Of a stretch of 64,000 bases of DNA, positions 24,665 to 36,900 are shown in pieces (the stretch's first letter is position 1; each line of letters starts with the position of its first letter). The translations under genes were made by a program, and so were the position numbers. The DNA lies in contig BFEA01000039.1 in assembly GCA_003427395.1 (NCBI GenBank), positions 3,146,012-3,210,011 of the forward strand, read 5' to 3'. A model generated the notes under the pieces. That model was given only the letters and a program-made list of their open reading frames with translations, was not told the DNA's origin and searched no databases. This DNA is from Chara braunii. Taxonomy: Eukaryota; Streptophyta; Charophyceae; Charales; Characeae.

Positions 24665-25144
24665 CTTCGGTGATGATGTGCGGGGTTCATTTTGGCCCCG
24701 AAAGCCGTTTTGCTATTTGCGGAGGTCTTGTGCATTTAAGACCTGCTTTTGTCGACGTGCGTCACTAACGATGCGGTCGGCTATGGCGTTGGTGCCGTCC
24801 TAGAGTAACACAATGGTGTGGATTGGCACCCGATTTAGTATTTTAGGAATCAAGTGCCCGTGGTGCACTTGATCGACGACGCTCGAAGGAGTTACTAGCC
24901 TTCGTACATGTGCTTATGCGGTGGCGACATTTTCTTCTTGGTCGAAGTCAATTTCGATGGGTAACAGATAAAAATCCGTTGGTTTTCTACAAGACCCAAG
25001 ATACGGTCAATAGCGCCATCCCCCGTTGGATGGCTTTCATCGACTTGTTTTGACTTTTTCCCTGACCACATTCACATTTTGGGAAATTGCGGATGCTCTT
25101 TCACGACGTTCGAACCATTGTACCGCAGTTCTTGACTTTCGAGA
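24665..25144 (+). pseudogene. gypsy RNase H remnant
   Basis: Pieces in different frames are recognisable: FLLGRSQFRWVTD (about 24928) and NPLVFYKTQDTVNSA (about 24976), typical of the RNase H region of this gypsy type. Stops at several points prevent translation. It joins RT and integrase in the normal order. Confidence 0.65.
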
Positions 25145-26333
25145 TTGATGATGACTTGTGGGACAACGTCATCCGCAGCTACCAAGTCGACCCCAGAGGT
25201 TTGCGACAAGTACACAAATTGTTCCTCTTTGAATCCGACAACATCGCATTATCGGATCCAACAGGGATATTTGCTCGTCCACTCGCGGGGGAAGGGTCTT
25301 CTTTGTGTGCCAAGCGATTCTCACTTGCGGACGCGACTTCTTGGCGAGTTTCACGACGCTCCTGCCAGCGGATATTTTGGAGCCAATCGAATGTTTGGCC
25401 GACTTCGTGAGCGCTTTTGGTGGTCTGGCCTTCTCGGCTATGTCAACGCTATTGCGAGTCGTGCGAGGTTTGCCGACGATGCAAACCACGCAATCATCGT
25501 CCGTACAGTGAGTTGTGACCATTACCTGTCCCCTTGCACCAAAGGGAAGCGATTGCCATGGATATCATCGGGCCGTTCCCCAAGTACAAGACCGGTGTGG
25601 ATGGGATTCTCTCGGTGGTCGACCGAATCACCAAGTTTGCCATGTTTTTGCCTTGCCACTATCACGCCAAGGCACCGGAGTTGGGCGAGGTTCTTTACGC
25701 CGGTTGGTTTTGCACCAAAGGTTACCCCAAGGAGGTCGTTTGCGACGACGACAGAAGGGTTACCCCAAGGAGGTCGTTTGCGACCGCGACAGAAGAGTTA
25801 CCCCAAGGAGGTCGTTTGTGATCGCGACAAAAGGTTTACCCCAAGGAGGTCGTTTGCGACCGCGACAGAAGGGTTACCCCAAGGAGGTCGTTTCGTTTGC
25901 GACTGCGAAAGAAGGGTTACCCCAAGGAGGTCGTTTGCGATCNCGACAGAAGGGTTACCCCAAGGAGGTCGTTTCGTTTGCGACTGCGAAAGAAGGGTTA
26001 CCCCAAGGAGGTCGTTTGCGACCACGACAGAAGGGTTACCCCAAGGAGGTTGTTTGCGACCGCGACACTCGGTTCATGTCCGATTTTTGGTTGGCGCTCA
26101 TCAGACAATGGGGCTCATCTTTAAACTTGAGTACGGCTTGCCACCCCCAAACCGATGGCCAAACAGAGAGGGCGCATCGAACCGCACAAGTTCTCCTTCG
26201 CACTCTCATCCGTCCTGAACAAAAGGATTGGGTCGAGTTTCTGCCGGATGTCGAGTTGGCATACAACTCGTCCATTCAGCCGGCTATCGGGATGGCGCCC
26301 TTCGAGTTCGAGCATGGCTCGGTCACTTCTTAA
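25145..26333 (+). pseudogene. gypsy integrase, interrupted by an internal minisatellite
   Basis: The zinc-binding part is visible (LLGEFHDAPASGYFG; the second His of the usual HxxxH pair is Tyr). The core begins MDIIGPFPKYKTGVDG at about 25558, with the first catalytic Asp. The second Asp region (YPKEVVCDRD) has been expanded into a nine-unit tandem array (25720-26067). The core then resumes (FMSDFWLALIRQWGSSL and CHPQTDGQTER, containing the catalytic Glu) up to about 26333. The 38-bp units are not a multiple of three, so the array wrecks the frame. An N lies at 25943. Confidence 0.85.
25720..26067 (+). repeat. 38/43-bp minisatellite derived from integrase codons
   Basis: Units start at 25720, 25758, 25796, 25834, 25872, 25915, 25953, 25996 and 26034. 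Seven full steps... of 38 bp alternate with 43-bp steps (after 25872 and 25953) that carry an extra TTTCG. Each unit begins GGTTACCCCAAGGAGGTCGT and ends in a GCGACAGAAG-like tail. The unit equals the integrase codons for GYPKEVVCDRD plus a few bases, so it arose in place. Confidence 0.92.
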
Positions 26334-26990
26334 TTGAACACGATTATTCCACGGACTACGTTGGATGCAAGAGCTCCTTGTCAAGGCACACGACCAGATG
26401 TCGAAGATGCAACAATGCATGAGCCAACAGGCCAATTGTTAGCGTCTTCCCTGTCCATTCCGCAACGGCAACCTCGTATGCGTCTCCATTGTGAAGTTTA
26501 GCCTCAAACAAGATCTCTCTCGCAAGCTCCTTTCGAAAAGGATGGGGCCCTGCCCATCGTGGCACCTGCTGGGGATGCACCCGAAGGATCTTCATTTGTC
26601 ATTCAGGTGCCCGCCCCCTGGCCCGTCCACTCGGTATTGTTCCAAATTACCTCTGTTCATTTCAGCGGAACACGACGACTTTCCCGGCCGACGATCGCAA
26701 GACCCACCCACCCTCTATGGACGTTTTTCAAGAGGTTGGCAACATCATCTCCCAGCAACGCTACGGCAACAGGTGATAGAGTACTTAGTACACTTTTCCT
26801 ACTGCCGCCGTAAAGCTGACTGTTGGTTGACCTGTGCGGAACTTCAGGCAACAGCCCCCGACGTTCTCACACGCTACGCAAGTTGCAAGGCAAGGCGGTA
26901 CCTTCGGCTCCATGCCGCACTCGCGTCCAGGTTCCGCAATCAGATTGTTAGGTTCGCATTCGTGATTGACTTCATAAGGAGGGGGTGGGG
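26334..26990 (+). other. gypsy pol C-terminal remnant and polypurine tract
   Basis: After the integrase core, short pieces in several frames match the tail of this gypsy type (for example FSLKQDLSRKLLSKRMG at about 26495 and ADCWLTCAELQATAPDVL at about 26818). The stretch ends with the polypurine tract AAGGAGGGGGTGGGG (26976-26990), immediately before the 3' LTR, where plus-strand DNA synthesis would start. Confidence 0.75.
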
Positions 26991-28165
26991 TCTTACATGC
27001 TGCGCCTGCACATGGGGCCCATTTCAGGCGCCGGACGGTTGCTGAGGGGGCCCCAGGCCGTGTGCCCATCATACACGCGCCCTGGAGGCCCATGGCGGCC
27101 CTTAGGCTTCAGTTACGGTTTTGCGACAGCATTTGTTTATCTACTTATTTATTGCTGTCCTATTTTTGTCTGTTCAGATGTCGTTTTGGACTTGCAGTCC
27201 CCAAGGCGATGCTGTGGGCTGGGTACACCAGCAGGCAGGGGTGATAGAGGCCAGGCGCGTATTGGACGCCCTGGTGCATCAGCAGCACGGTCTGGACGCC
27301 CGGTAGGGTCCTGACTGTGTGGGCCGTTTCAGGCCAACACTGCAGCACCCCAGCGGGGTCCGACGCTACATATAGCTGGGCCTCGGCTGAGCAGGCAGAC
27401 AGTTCGAGTACCTCGCTTCTTGGGCGACACGCTGCTGGACAAGCGCTGCGCCACTTTAGCGCTGTGCTCACAGGTAGAGGTAGAGGCGCAGGTAGGCAGA
27501 GGGGTGGAGGCCATACCTGCAGCGGCGGACGTACCTGGTGCCATAGCTGGGGCTCCGCGCGTGCTGATCTGCACATGACGACGGCGGCAGCGGAAGTCAG
27601 TACACGGCAGCAGTTACCTGCAGGTGAGACAGTGAGGAGAATGGCATCTTCTTCTTCGTCGTCTCGCCCCTCGTCTTGTCTCCCTCATCCCTCCTTCAGA
27701 GAGAGAGAGAGAGATTACAGGCAGGGGTTACAGTGGGCGTATAGCCCAGGATCTGATACATTTTTGTGGCAGACGTTGATTGGACATTCGGCAAGGGACT
27801 ATTTTTGGACTTCGCTATCGCGATCTTGGTCTTCTCCCTCGCCTCCATCTTCCTCTCGCCTCTCCTCCCATCTTTCATCTGTGGCATCTCCCCCATGTGC
27901 GTGTGCAATGAGGGACCTTTCTTTTGTGTATGCGGTCCCTCCTCCCTCTCTCACATCTGTGGTGTATGATGGGATGTCGTGTCAGTCTCAGACAGATCAG
28001 GTCATATTTTTGAGTCTTCCACTGCGCTACATTGTGCTATTTTGTATGTATCGGGATGCGCATTGCTTGTTGATGCTCTGCTGACATTGCATTGTCCATT
28101 CCAGTCCTTTTCATCACTTTGTGGATCCTTGGCTCCATATACATTGCCCAACTGTGCATGTATCA
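26991..28165 (+). repeat. 3' LTR of the gypsy element
   Basis: It starts TCTTACATGCTGCGCC (TG changed to TC) and ends TGTATCA. It matches the 5' LTR throughout but is 57 bp longer because of indels, including a GA run near 27700 absent from the 5' copy. Confidence 0.9.
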
Positions 28166-29437
28166 ATACCCGCCTCTTTGGATCAAGGTTGAACGGTTAG
28201 CCACGGTTTGGTTTTCTATACCCTAACTTTTCTCAGTAGGAAAGATTCAATCAACTTCAGCTGAGGTTCTTTGTTGAGGATGGCCAGGTCCGGGAGGGTG
28301 CGAGATACGAACCGGTATGCTCTGTTGGGCGAGGTCTGGGATATGAGTGTACCCCAATGCCCTGATTTCCAGGTTTCAAAAGGGGAAGCCAACCTGGTGG
28401 GATGCTCTTCTGGATTTGGGTCAGGTTATCTGCGAGGGCTTGACACCCTTTTAGAGTGGAGCAGAGTTCTTGAACCGTACGTCAATCACCCCGTTCTTCT
28501 GGCCACAGCTGTTTTAGCTGATACCCCTTTCTCGACCCAGGGTAGCCATCTTCGCTCCTTCAAACGAAGTGACCAAGGATTGCCCTCAGGGTCTTTGATC
28601 CATGGGTTGCAGAATAGAGGTTGTCTCAGGACCTTTTCTTTGTTCTCCGCTGTGCTGTGTTTGCTTGGGATCATTCGTCGCCATGCTTTCAAAATCGGGG
28701 TCCAGTACGGGTTAGGCGTTGGGGCGGCCTGGTTTTCTGAGGGTCGTGTGGTGCTCCTACGGGATCTGTCTGATCTTATCGTCCACTCCTTTGCCATAAT
28801 CCAGAAGTAGCCACTCATGTTAGGTGGAGAGCTTGTTGGTGCTAGGTTTCTTATGCGGTCTAGGGCCATCTTCGTCGATGGTAGGTACTGTCTGCTCAGG
28901 ATCTTCAGGATCCATTTCATCTGCAGTGCTGGGAGACCAGATAGATGCAATGTACCGTAATGTAGAAAAGATAGCTGTGTTTATTATTAGTGCCCTCCTG
29001 ATCCGCGATGCCTCTCGTTCTTACAAGGGGCCAGGCTCTGTCCCATTCCTGGCCACACCCAGTCCTTGTTGACCATGATATCTAGATATTGGAGTGCATG
29101 ATCGCCTGTGGACCACGGCATGGGTGTGGCTGTGTCTCTTGTTGGGGAGGGGTCCCGTCTGCGGTTTTGCTCCAGTTGACCTTCATTTCAGACGCTAGGC
29201 GGAAGGCCTCCATTGGCCTAGCGAGGGCGTGGAAGGAGAAGTTGTTAGCGCGAACGAGGACTGAGGTCGTCTGCGAACATCAGTGCAGTGGGTAGGGCGA
29301 AGTCATGCAGTGGGTTGAAGTTTTGGTCAGTGAGACGGTCAATGGACGGGTCTTCGGGGAGGAAGGATGCCATGGCTTCCATAATGAAGAGGAAGATGGG
29401 GGGGGCTAGGGGGTCTCCTTGTACGAACCTTGCGATG
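28166..29437 (-). pseudogene. LINE reverse transcriptase remnant
   Basis: Read on the minus strand, the 5' end of the remaining LINE starts just upstream of RFVQGDPLAPPIFLFIMEAM (about 29370-29430), an RT block, then LHDFALPTALMFADDL (about 29256-29310), containing the catalytic FADD motif. Stops follow; a 154-codon open frame at 28486-28950 continues with LQMKWILKILSRQYLPS, a post-RT region of plant LINEs. The upstream half of ORF2 and all of ORF1 are missing through 5' truncation. Confidence 0.8.
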
Positions 29438-29450
29438 ATTCCTTTTCGCT

Positions 29451-30886
29451 GTTCTCTTCCTTTTTTCTTTTATTTTGGTGAAAGCCTATCTTCCCGTTAG
29501 GACCTTTTGGATAAGGAGATCAGGAATGTGCTCGCTGTTCTTTTGGGAGATGGGTATACCAAGAACTCCTGCCGCAGTGCGCACTTCATGCAGTCTGTTT
29601 TTGGTAGTTTTCAAGAACCTCTTGCCGAAGTGCCCACGGATTAATCTTCCAGTGCTTTCATCAGTTATCGGGGTTCTCCTTAGTGTCCATTTCATGTGTA
29701 AGCCCTTGCCTAGCAAAAATGTCATTACCCTTTTCTTTCCTCTTTCCTGGTCGTGTGAATAGTCCTATAGACAGTGTGTATCTTGGGATGCCATTCGAAA
29801 ACCCCAAGGAAGGATGGCATAGTAGCTCTGAAGTCTATGAGGGCAGAATTACGCTATCCTGTTAGGGGACGAGAGGGATAGTTATGAAAACTATTCTGAT
29901 ACATCATATACAAGGGAGGTGCAGAGAAGTGCGAGCATAAACCGCAAAATGGATGCTGCCTGTATATGATGAAACCCGTTCACTGTGTCTTTGGGGTGAA
30001 GTGCGAGCATAGGAAAAGAGTTCTAAACCGTAAAATGGATGCTGCCTGTATATGATGAAACCCGCTCACTGGGTCTTTGGGGTGTCCCATATAACCAACT
30101 TGATGCATGCCAGGGACACATGGAGCTGTATGGTTAGATTTTTTTCTGCCATCTCTTTTTCGAATACGTGGTCCCACCGGGGGCCCCTACCCCCACTGGA
30201 ACCGGGGCGGTCGTACCGGCTGGTGGACCACGCCGGTTCCCTCCCGGTTCCCCTTTGCGCATTTCGATTGCGTGGGTTTTTCAATTTTTTTTGGGGCCGG
30301 GAGGCCTCAATGTGGGTGGTGGAGGGCTCCGGCCCCCAAAAAGAATTTGACAGGGTCCGGTAGGCCCGCCAAAATATTGAAAAACTGGCGGTGTATCTGG
30401 GCGGCCGATCTGGTGAGATCTGTGGCCCCGATAGGCCGCCTGTTTTTTAAGATTTGGGCGGGAAACCTCGCCGACATCGGCCAGCCATCCTAACGTTCCC
30501 CAGCCACCGTCCCCACCACCCCGCCTCCCGCCTCCCGCTGCTTTCGAGTAGCACAATCCGTCACTTCGTCTGAAGTGAACGAGGCCGCTGCTTTGGAGAC
30601 TGCGTCCCCCCCCCCACGTCCGCCCCGGCCTCGGAACCGCCATCACCCCGCCTCGCCCCGCTGTCCATCGGTAAGAGGTCTTCCTCTTGTTCCTCTGTTT
30701 CTTCTCTTCTTACTACCTTCTTCTTCTTCTTCTTCTAATTCCTTCTTCTTCTTCTATTTCTTCTTCTTCTTTTTCTTCTTCTTCTTCTTCTGGTGGCAGA
30801 GCCCAAGTTTGCGGAGGGTAGTGGGCGTGCGGAAGTAAGTTGACGCGCGGGAGTAAGTGTGTGCACGGAAACCTGTGGGGATGCGG

Positions 30887-30890
<4 letters not shown>
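29451..30890. other. No supportable host gene; repeat-derived DNA
   Basis: A minus-strand frame at 29486-29725 has a LINE-like look but I cannot place it. A tandem duplication of about 75-85 bp, with shared AAAATGGATGCTGCCTGTATATGATG, spans about 29926-30081. GC-rich sequence with CCGG-rich palindromes spans 30165-30480, and an imperfect TTC array lies at 30721-30792. Confidence 0.5.
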
Positions 30891-30952
<62 letters not shown>

Positions 30953-31014
30953 AGCTGTCGGCAGAGCATTGTATGTTTGTATGTGTGTGTTCGAGAGAGA
31001 GGATCCGCGGACCG

Positions 31015-31102
<88 letters not shown>

Positions 31103-31167
31103 CTGTCGGCAGAGCATTGTATGTTTGTATGTGTGTGTTCGAGAGAGAGGATCTGCGGACCGGTTTT
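30891..31167 (+). repeat. Duplicated GA microsatellite block
   Basis: GA arrays at 30891-30948 and 31018-31100 are each followed by the same sequence of about 65 bases (AGCTGTCGGCAGAGCATTG ... GAGGATC(C/T)GCGGACCGGT). The array plus its flank was therefore duplicated as a unit. Long Arg-Glu and Leu-Ser frames across it are artefacts. Confidence 0.9.
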
Positions 31168-33589
31168 ATGGAAAAGCAAAGAAGATACTTGCAAGGTAAT
31201 TATGCACGGATGATCTCCTTGCTAGCGTTCAGTACATGTAACAGCGTGTCTGGGTAGACGTTACTGTATGTTGTTCCCTTGATGTGATGCATTGGCAGTC
31301 TCTGAAATAGGTGACTTGTTGCTGTTTTTTCCATGTTATTCAGCTAAGCAATGGGCGAATAGGGATCCTTGGAGCAGTCAAAGTGGTGGACTTCGGAGTG
31401 TAGATAGTGTTGATTTGGCCCATCATGTGGACGTATAGTTACCCTGGTCCTACCCTGCATCCAACTCATGGACTTCGGAGTGTAGATTGTGTTGATCTGG
31501 CCCATCATGTGGACGTATAGTTACCCTGGTCCTACCCTGCATCCAAAACTCGTGGACAAGGGACTCCTCCGTGGTTTCATCTTTAGTCCCTACATGTTTT
31601 TTTCTTTGTTAGAGGGAAGGTTAGTCATGCAGTTTTTCGTTCTTTTCTTGAAAAGAACTGCCATGTCACATATGTCAGTCTCCTGTGCGCTTTGTGGCTC
31701 ACCGGTATTGACCTGACATTAGCTGCCCCCGAGATCTGCAACCTGGGTGCACTCAATTTTTTGTCCGAAAGTGCGTGGTGACGCCGTGATCTGAGTGATT
31801 TGTACCTCTTTTGGTATTGGATAAGATAACCTGTATTTAAAATACAAACTCCATGTTTCAAGATTATATTAATTGGTGCAGAAGGTTTCAACAAAAAGAA
31901 ACTGAAAAAGAGAACGACAAGATAAGTGGAACCTCTCAACACAATCTCTGAAAACTCTGCTTTTGTCCTCTGTGGCATTGCCAAGGAGGAATTGCACGGG
32001 CGGCGATGTTTCTTCAGCCACAAGCCTCCGGTCCAACATGGAATACATACGTTTGTCTGACTGGAAGGTTGTGTATCCACTACCTGGCCTTCTATATAAT
32101 GTTGAAAGAATGAATACACATGACACTTCTGTTGTGCATTTGCTTTAGATGGTGGGCATTTAAAGCATGTTCTGTTTCTTTTAGCATGGCCACAGTGTCA
32201 ACGCGTGTGCGGAACTTGATGACAGATCCACAGATCGAGGTCGAGGATGGAATGACCACTGGGCATGTCATTATATGCTCCATGCTAGTCACAATGTAAG
32301 CGGTGGGATTACAGTTTGTCAGGCCCAGCCTCCATGTCCTTGTACTTTTCGGTCATCGGGACCAAAATGGTTGGTTGCGGCAGCACATTCGGTGCCGGTG
32401 TCCGTTCGTTTCGTTTGGCACACAGCAGCACCGTGGTCTGGAGAAAGAGGCTTGAGAGGGGCGGGTGGATATGTTCTTATGAAGCATGTCCTCACCATGT
32501 TTAGTTTAATATTGGTGTCTCGCTTTTCCCGCTGCTGTGCCCGCAATACACTATCCGCTTCTAGGTGGTACTCTGCATTTCACATGCAGGCCATGAAAAT
32601 TATGGGGGGAGGGTAAGGAGGAGAGGGAGGGTGGCAGGCAGAAAAAGAAAGAAGACGATGGGGAGGGGGAAAAAAACGATTCTTGCATTTGAATGATGTC
32701 ATCTGATGTCATCTGGTTCATGTGGCCAAAGGTTGTCTTAAATTGTCTCTGGCCACATATGACACACATGGCACACATTTTAATGACTAGTCGCGGGGAG
32801 GGTTTGAAATATGGTTTTGTTTTGACAAAAGTTAAAACCAATACCTGCCTGCTGACAGGTCAAATGGTTAGCAAATTGGAGCTCCGAACCCATGACACTC
32901 ATGATGGACCCCAGTTCAGTTTTGCCTATGGAAGATCAGATCTTACCGACGTGTAGCCAGGTACAGGGCAAAGGATTCTGAAATCAGGAAAAAGGACTGG
33001 ATAATGACCCAAAGTTGTCTCTGGTAGAAAGCTGATTAGGACTATGGAAAATGACCCAAAGTTGTCTCTGGCAAATACCTGTGTTGGAATAGGGGTCTCT
33101 TTGTGGTCTGTGTCTCGTCTGGTTCTTCTTATCTGCCGTTCATTTGTTTTGTGTTAGGACAGGGCTTTCCTTGCTATCTGTTCAGTGGCAACATTTGCTT
33201 TCTTAAGATTTTTGTTTCTTGGCGCAGGCAGTATAAAAAAACTTCAAAAAAAGCCCTTAATATGTTTGTTTCTTGAGATTACAGGTGAGACGCGGAAGTA
33301 GTAGCCTTCAAACGCTTGTAGTCTAATGTAGTTCATCGCTTCTACACCCACATGCATGAGGGATTTGCACCGCGACAGGGATGGGGTACTGAGCTAGGCT
33401 GTTTGATCTGTTTGGAAAAGAGACAGGACCCTAAGCTAGCAACTCTCACGGACTGATTTGAATGCAGTGATTCTACATTGGCCTGATGATGGCCTCTTGC
33501 TTATGAGAGCAAAGATGTGTTGCTGTCTAATGCTTTGAATCTGTCATACTCATGTTTGCATGATACGTTTTTAAAAGGCCAAGCCAACG
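31168..33589. other. No supportable gene; upstream region of the calpain gene
   Basis: A direct duplication of about 80 bp lies at 31387-31468 and 31469-31548 (TGGACTTCGGAGTGTAGAT start). CAAAGTTGTCTCTGG is repeated near 33010 and 33058. Promoter or 5' leader sequence of the downstream gene probably lies in the last part, but I could not identify a TATA box or a non-coding first exon with confidence. Confidence 0.5.
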
Positions 33590-33901
33590 ATGGACGACCC
33601 TCAGCCAAGAACTCAAGGTGAAGGCCGTCCTCCTGGGCATGCAGAAAGGGAGACGCCTTCGAAGCATGCAGAGGATGATGTAGCTGAGAGGCCACTAGAA
33701 CAAGAAATGGCACGCTCAGTGTCAGCTCCACAAGAAAGTCAGCAGCAGTTGGCCGCCCAAGGCAACAGCGATGAAGTGGACGATACGCAAGTCCAATCAG
33801 GTTCAGGTCCTCAGGAAGCTGATAGAGCAGAAGTTGATGCGGGTACATTCCCAGGTGTCCAAGAAATAGCAGTCAAGAAGGAGCACCAGCCTGACTCGCA
33901 G
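33590..33901 (+). CDS. Calpain gene exon 1 (start codon)
   Basis: It encodes 104 residues beginning MDDPQPRTQ, rich in Glu, Gln, Asp and Pro, with no predicted domain. The donor is CAG|GTGGGA and the exon ends in phase 0. The in-frame stop just upstream supports this ATG, but a coding exon further upstream joined by a splice acceptor cannot be excluded, so the start is the least certain part of the model. Confidence 0.6.
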
Positions 33902-36900
33902 GTGGGACAATATTCTGGTTTTTGATTCGCTGTTAGACATACCCGTCTGTCCTCTTGCTCTTCCTGGTGGCTTTGTGGCTGACTCTCTTTCATGTGAGAA
34001 CCCTGTCTGATTGTATTTCGATTGTTTTTAGCCTCGTTTACTTTTCTTTGTTTTTTGTTTTACCTGCTGTGATTATGTTTTCCCTCATTTGCTCTCTGTT
34101 CTTTCTGTTATAGGCAGCTTAGATTTTCGAACTATGTTTGCCGATTTCTCTAGCTAACTCTTTTGTAGGTATGGTTTGATTGGAGAATCTCGGTGGTTTG
34201 ATTTTCTTCGCCCTATGGATCTTGGTTTGCTGGAGTCCTATTTACCATAACTGATTAATTGGCCAGAATGGCCAGAATGTACTGGGTGCCAGTAGGAGAG
34301 GGGGAAGGCCAAGACATATGTAGCACAGACTTTACATGACACGATGCAATTACGTGGATGGACAAGACCAAAGCCACCGGCCGCGTAGGATTGTTTCAGT
34401 CAAAATTGTTGAAAGTTTAACCGAAAGAAAGATATATTTAAATTAAATAATTTAAATATGCAATACTCAGAAATGAATTACTAAAGGATCAGGACAACCA
34501 GCCCTCTACACTGAAGGAAAGAGACAAAAGATGGAGGGTTTGGGTAGAGAAGGCTATATGGAAAATAGAATACCTATCAACTGCTGAAACACAAACCTGA
34601 GTTCGAATTCCAATGGAATGAGAAAACAGGCTTGAAGTACCTGAGGCCGGTCAGTACCAAGATATCTCAAGGCCGTCGCCCTTTCAAAAAAAATAAGGAA
34701 CGTAATAGAACACCTCTGGGATGACCAGAATCGGAAATGGAAGACAGATAGAGATCAGAGACCTTAGAAGTCACCTGGAGGGACACCAGAACTTGCAAAA
34801 GAAGCTGGAAGAGCTGATAGACAGTATAGTCATAGCGTGGAGAACGCTATTTAAAAAGAATGACTGACTGGAAAAGAGGGGACTGGGCAACAGTCAAGGA
34901 TCGAGGGACCCCCTCAGCAATGTTGAAACACATCAAGCCATAGGCCATAGATCAGAACATAAACAAAGATGAATTAGTAAAAGAAAGATACAAGTTTCAT
35001 ACGATCAGAACATAAACAAAGATGAATTAGTAAAAGAAAGATACAAGTTTCCTATATGAAAAGGAATCAATGGAATAATAGCAAATTGTTCTAGTGGACT
35101 AAAAAGCCATTATGAACTCTCTTTTTTTTTAACGGAGCAAGTTTCGAGCTCCATGAGTTGGAGTTCACAGGCACATCAATAGGAGAAGTCAGAAGGGAAA
35201 GCCTTATAGAACTGGACTTGAATACACAGAATTTGTGGAAAATCAGAGAACAAAAATATTAAAAGGAACAGACAATCGGGAAAAGGCAAAAGAAAGAGAA
35301 GCTGATTCGGCTGTTCAGACCGGATATAAAAGATGTAAAGTAGACCCAATAGAGTTGGGCTGGTACGAGAAGATGTAAAGTAGACCCAATAGAGTTGGGC
35401 TGGTACAAGAAGATGTAAAGTAGACCCAATAGAGTTGGGCTGGTACGAGGACAGAAGGCTAAGAATTGGGGAGCACTCCACGAATACACTGTTAAAAAAG
35501 GTTACAGGGCCAGAAGTACAGCTCAGGACCCACAGCAAGTAATAGCCTCAAGATGGGAAAGACGTTCGCAAGTAGACCCAAGTTGGCTCCAGTCCATTCT
35601 TTGGCCGTACTACGCGACCATCAAACGAGGAAGAGTACGAAGCTTACAATGGCTAATAATTCACCTGGCAGTCCCAGTTAACGGTTGGCTGGACAAGCGA
35701 CATAAGGAGGAGGGCAGATCAGAGGAGTCTCCTCTTTCAATATGTGCCCAGAGAGGCAAATAGGATCTGTGTGAACCACTGTCTCCTAGAGTGCGGAATC
35801 GCCCAGGACTTATGGGAGAGGTGCAGAAGGGGATGGAGTAAGTTGTCATCGACGGAACACCTGACTGATCAATTCTTCTTATTGTTAGCGATAGACAGAA
35901 ATGGGCTAGAGGAGGAGGATAGGAAAATAGCGGAGCTCTCGAGGAATACCACCCTGTGGGTCATTTGGAGGGTAAGATGCAGTGAGACATTGAGCAATGA
36001 AAAGCTCTCGGTGGAAGAATCCTGGGAGGAGGCCAAAGAGATCATGGAAGCAGAAGTCATGCTAGAATGGAAGCAAGTGCTAATAAGAATGGATGGAGAG
36101 CTGGATAACCAGAAGAGAGCCAAATTACAGAAAGAATTAGAGGAAGTATGGTTGAAAGGAGGACATAGCCCGAATCAAAAGAAAAACACAAGCTTCAAAA
36201 GATGGTGTGACCCGGAGACAGAAAGGCTAGGTCCAACAGACCAGGAGGAGGATAGGATGGACTTAGATCAATAGGAACAGGAGAGCTCAGAAGGTCGTCA
36301 GACAGGAGGTCACTTCAAGTTAAGGAGCCAAGTAAAGGGCACTGTTGTTCAGGGTCAGATAAGGTTACAGCATACCTAACCGGGACAGCGAAAGCATACA
36401 GAACAGAAGAGGCGTGACAGTATAGCAGAGGGGGTACGTCATATATAAAACACTGCTGTGGGTTCTCAAGATGAGCTGACTGCCGTGAGAGCTGAGAGGA
36501 GCACAGGAGGGTACGGACAGGATAGACCACAAAGCATAAACCGAGATTTAGATACTAAGGCTAAATTAGGCAGGGGTGAGGGGAGGTACATCCTTTCATA
36601 TATGTAGTCCACCTCGCCCACTCGGGTCTTCCTACCATGAGGGCAGATATGTGAACATGTTGGCACTGGCAATCTTGTCTGCCAAGTTGTTTTCTAGTCC
36701 TAGTAGTGATGGCGACTTCTAAGCCCTGGCTGGTTACATGCTAAGTCTCCTAAGTGTTGCAATTTCTCTCGTGTGTTGTACACTCTTTCTGATCGGAGGG
36801 CATCAATTCTCGCTGGAGTTGACTTCTGTGTTTGTGTTTCATCTTTGCTGCTGAAAATTTCTTCAAACGAGCAGGGTGGTGAACTAGAAGCTCGAGTTGA

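Larger units (their letters stand above)
19598..28165 (+). mobile_element. Complete but decayed Ty3/gypsy LTR retrotransposon
   Basis: The layout is 5' LTR (19598-20715), primer-binding site, leader, gag, protease/RT/RNase H/integrase remnants, a C-terminal tail, polypurine tract (26976-26990) and 3' LTR (26991-28165). ATAC occurs on both outer sides (19594-19597, 28166-28169), fitting a short target-site duplication. The gene order with integrase last defines Ty3/gypsy. The LTRs differ by many substitutions and indels (1118 versus 1175 bp), and gag-pol has frameshifts and stops, so the insertion is old and cannot move on its own. It landed in the minus-strand LINE. Confidence 0.95.
18371..29437 (-). 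mobile_element. 5'-truncated LINE (non-LTR retrotransposon), split by a gypsy insertion
   Basis: The element is read on the minus strand and ends at 18371 in an A-rich tail (a plus-strand T run at 18370-18388). The 13-mer ATTCCTTTTCGCT flanks it at 18358-18370 and 29438-29450, a target-site duplication. The piece at 28166-29437 encodes reverse transcriptase motifs (QGDPLAPP and FADD) and the piece at 18371-19597 encodes the C-terminal zinc-knuckle region. The gypsy element at 19598-28165 lies between them, so about 2.5 kb of LINE remains. Stops and frame changes show it is dead. Its 3' end matches the small insertion at 15588. Confidence 0.85.

Noticed and set aside
25720-26067. CRISPR array
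   Set aside because: Units are contiguous without unique spacers and clearly derive from integrase codons in a eukaryotic retrotransposon.
29486-29725. Extra LINE reverse transcriptase fragment outside the LINE boundary
   Set aside because: It has a LINE-like feel, but I could not place a motif with confidence, so it is left unassigned.
30713-31257. Long Leu-Ser and Arg-Glu frames
   Set aside because: Same artefact of GA and TTC microsatellites.
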